This document shows positions 63,422 to 64,000 of a stretch of DNA of 64,000 bases, piece by piece. The notes beneath the pieces are model-generated. The model made no database searches. It worked only from the letters and a program-made list of their open reading frames with translations, and was not told where the DNA came from. Positions within the stretch are counted from its first letter, which is position 1. Each line of letters opens with the position of its first letter. The DNA comes from Pseudomonas azerbaijanoccidentalis (GTDB taxonomy: Bacteria; Pseudomonadota; Gammaproteobacteria; Pseudomonadales; Pseudomonadaceae). The stretch covers positions 310,001 through 374,000 of the forward strand of contig NZ_JAHSTU010000004.1 in NCBI RefSeq assembly GCF_019145495.1. Reading direction: 5' to 3'. Both the position numbers and the translations under genes were made by a program.

Positions 63422-63707
63422 GGCGATTAGCGTTCAGCTCCCCGCGGGTGAAGTATTACTTAATAGAACGCACCGTTGTAACAATAAGGCACATAAGTTT
63501 TAAGGCAATTTAAGTGCCATGGCACAGTTGTTAATTAATTGCCTGAATGACATATAACCTACCGACATTTATACGATTTTATAAATACCGATAGGCTATA
63601 TAGAGAGGTATAAGGCTACAACCCGTAGGAGCTGCCGCAGACTGTGATCTTTTGAATTTCAAGCATTTAAAAGATCGCACCCTGCGGCAGCTCCTACGAG
63701 GGCTGAA
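63422..63707. other. AT-rich spacer upstream of the ChaC-like gene
   Basis: 286 bases. No gene is seen. The first 200 bases are notably AT-rich for this genome and contain an imperfect 15-bp inverted repeat (63559-63594, ATTTATA/TATAAAT core). A REP pair fills 63624-63699. The ChaC promoter should lie here. Confidence 0.5.
63624..63699. repeat. REP pair (family 1)
   Basis: CGTAGGAGCTGCCGCAGACTGTGATCTTTTG (degenerate) and inverted AAAGATCGCACCCTGCGGCAGCTCCTACG, after the end of the rightmost gene. Confidence 0.87.
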
Positions 63708-64000
63708 TCAAGAGCGCGGCGCGTACGCAAACACGTCGGCGCGCATTTGATGGGCGTCCATCCCCGCCTCGACCAGCGCATCCAGCGTGCCGTAGACCAT
63801 GGCCGGCGAGCCACTGGCGTACACGTGCAGCGCCTTGAGATCGGGGAAATCTTCGCAGACCGCTTCATGCAACATGCCGCAACGCCCCTGCCAGCCGCAT
63901 TGATCACTGACGACTTTGTGCAGGAAAAGATTGGGTAACTTCAACCATTCGTCCCAATGTTCGACTTCATAGAAGTCTTCCGGACGTCGCACGCCCCAAT
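63708..64000 (-). CDS. Ferredoxin-NAD(P) reductase-like protein (CDP-6-deoxy-glucoseen reductase type), partial (5' end off window)
   Basis: Only the C-terminal 97 codons lie in the window; the start is beyond 64000. Visible: 'WGVRRPEDFYEVEHW', 'SDQCGWQGRCGMLHEAV' and the closing 'VYASGSPAMVYGTLDALVEAG..ADVFAYAPRS', which is the NAD(P)-binding lobe of FNR-type flavin reductases with the family CGS/AGSP-like motif. The ubiD-rho neighbourhood of pseudomonads carries such a gene. Its own substrate cannot be told from this part. Confidence 0.85.
   Translation of the reverse strand, partial: WGVRRPEDFYEVEHWDEWLKLPNLFLHKVVSDQCGWQGRCGMLHEAVCEDFPDLKALHVYASGSPAMVYGTLDALVEAGMDAHQMRADVFAYAPRS

Overview
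The window is a contiguous piece of a Pseudomonas chromosome, most likely from the P. fluorescens group. The evidence is dense GC-rich coding, two families of pseudomonad REP palindromes in many gaps, and gene orders that match two blocks of P. aeruginosa as I remember them (roughly PA0294-PA0318 and PA5204-PA5236). I see no prophage, insertion sequence, CRISPR array, tRNA or rRNA.

Layout. 1-5.8 kb: an SdiA-regulated-like protein cut by the left edge, an FAH-family hydrolase, D-2-hydroxyglutarate dehydrogenase divergent from serA, a DUF4399 protein and an unusually short solute-binding protein. 5.9-14.2 kb: a TudS-like DUF523 protein with a 2OG-Fe(II) oxygenase, a DUF2059 protein, an alpha/beta hydrolase, a thioredoxin-like protein, a HacB-type acylase, and a GlxA-type regulator divergent from an HD-domain protein. 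14.3-25.6 kb: the polyamine locus spuH-G-F-E-D-C-B (minus strand), divergent spuI and a TetR regulator. Between spuB and spuI lies the decayed remnant of spuA (pauD1). 25.7-36.1 kb: a sulfur-scavenging island (ssuF-B-C-D-A-E, lsfA, two OprD porins and a lone tauA). 36.2-43.8 kb: argA, argE, a CYTH/CHAD protein, an Lrp regulator divergent from a small ACT-like protein, an orphan GspE-type ATPase and a DUF2388 protein. 43.9-51.4 kb: glycine cleavage genes gcvT-H-P and an iron(III) ABC permease and binding protein without an ATPase gene. 51.6-57.9 kb: the ubiI/DUF4442/ubiH/pepP/UPF0149 operon divergent from a TIGR02449 gene, zapA, 6S RNA and 5-formyl-THF cyclo-ligase. 58-64 kb: a small membrane protein, an EVE protein, a FliL-like protein, a quinone oxidoreductase, a TonB-C protein, glpT, a ChaC-like cyclotransferase and a flavodoxin/ferredoxin-reductase-like gene cut by the right edge.

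How the genes work together. SpuD/E-FGH import polyamines; SpuI and SpuB would gamma-glutamylate them and SpuC would transaminate them. With spuA lost, the final gamma-glutamyl-GABA hydrolysis must be done elsewhere. SsuEADCBF and LsfA supply sulfite from sulfonates; tauA lacks its own tauBCD. SerA is probably kept running by the divergent D-2-hydroxyglutarate dehydrogenase, and the glycine cleavage genes feed the same one-carbon pool as the cyclo-ligase.

Most of the window is ordinary core genome. The points most worth a second look are the spuA remnant, the solute-binding protein that lacks its second lobe, the structured spuD-spuE spacer, the orphan tauA, and the ACT-like protein paired with Lrp.
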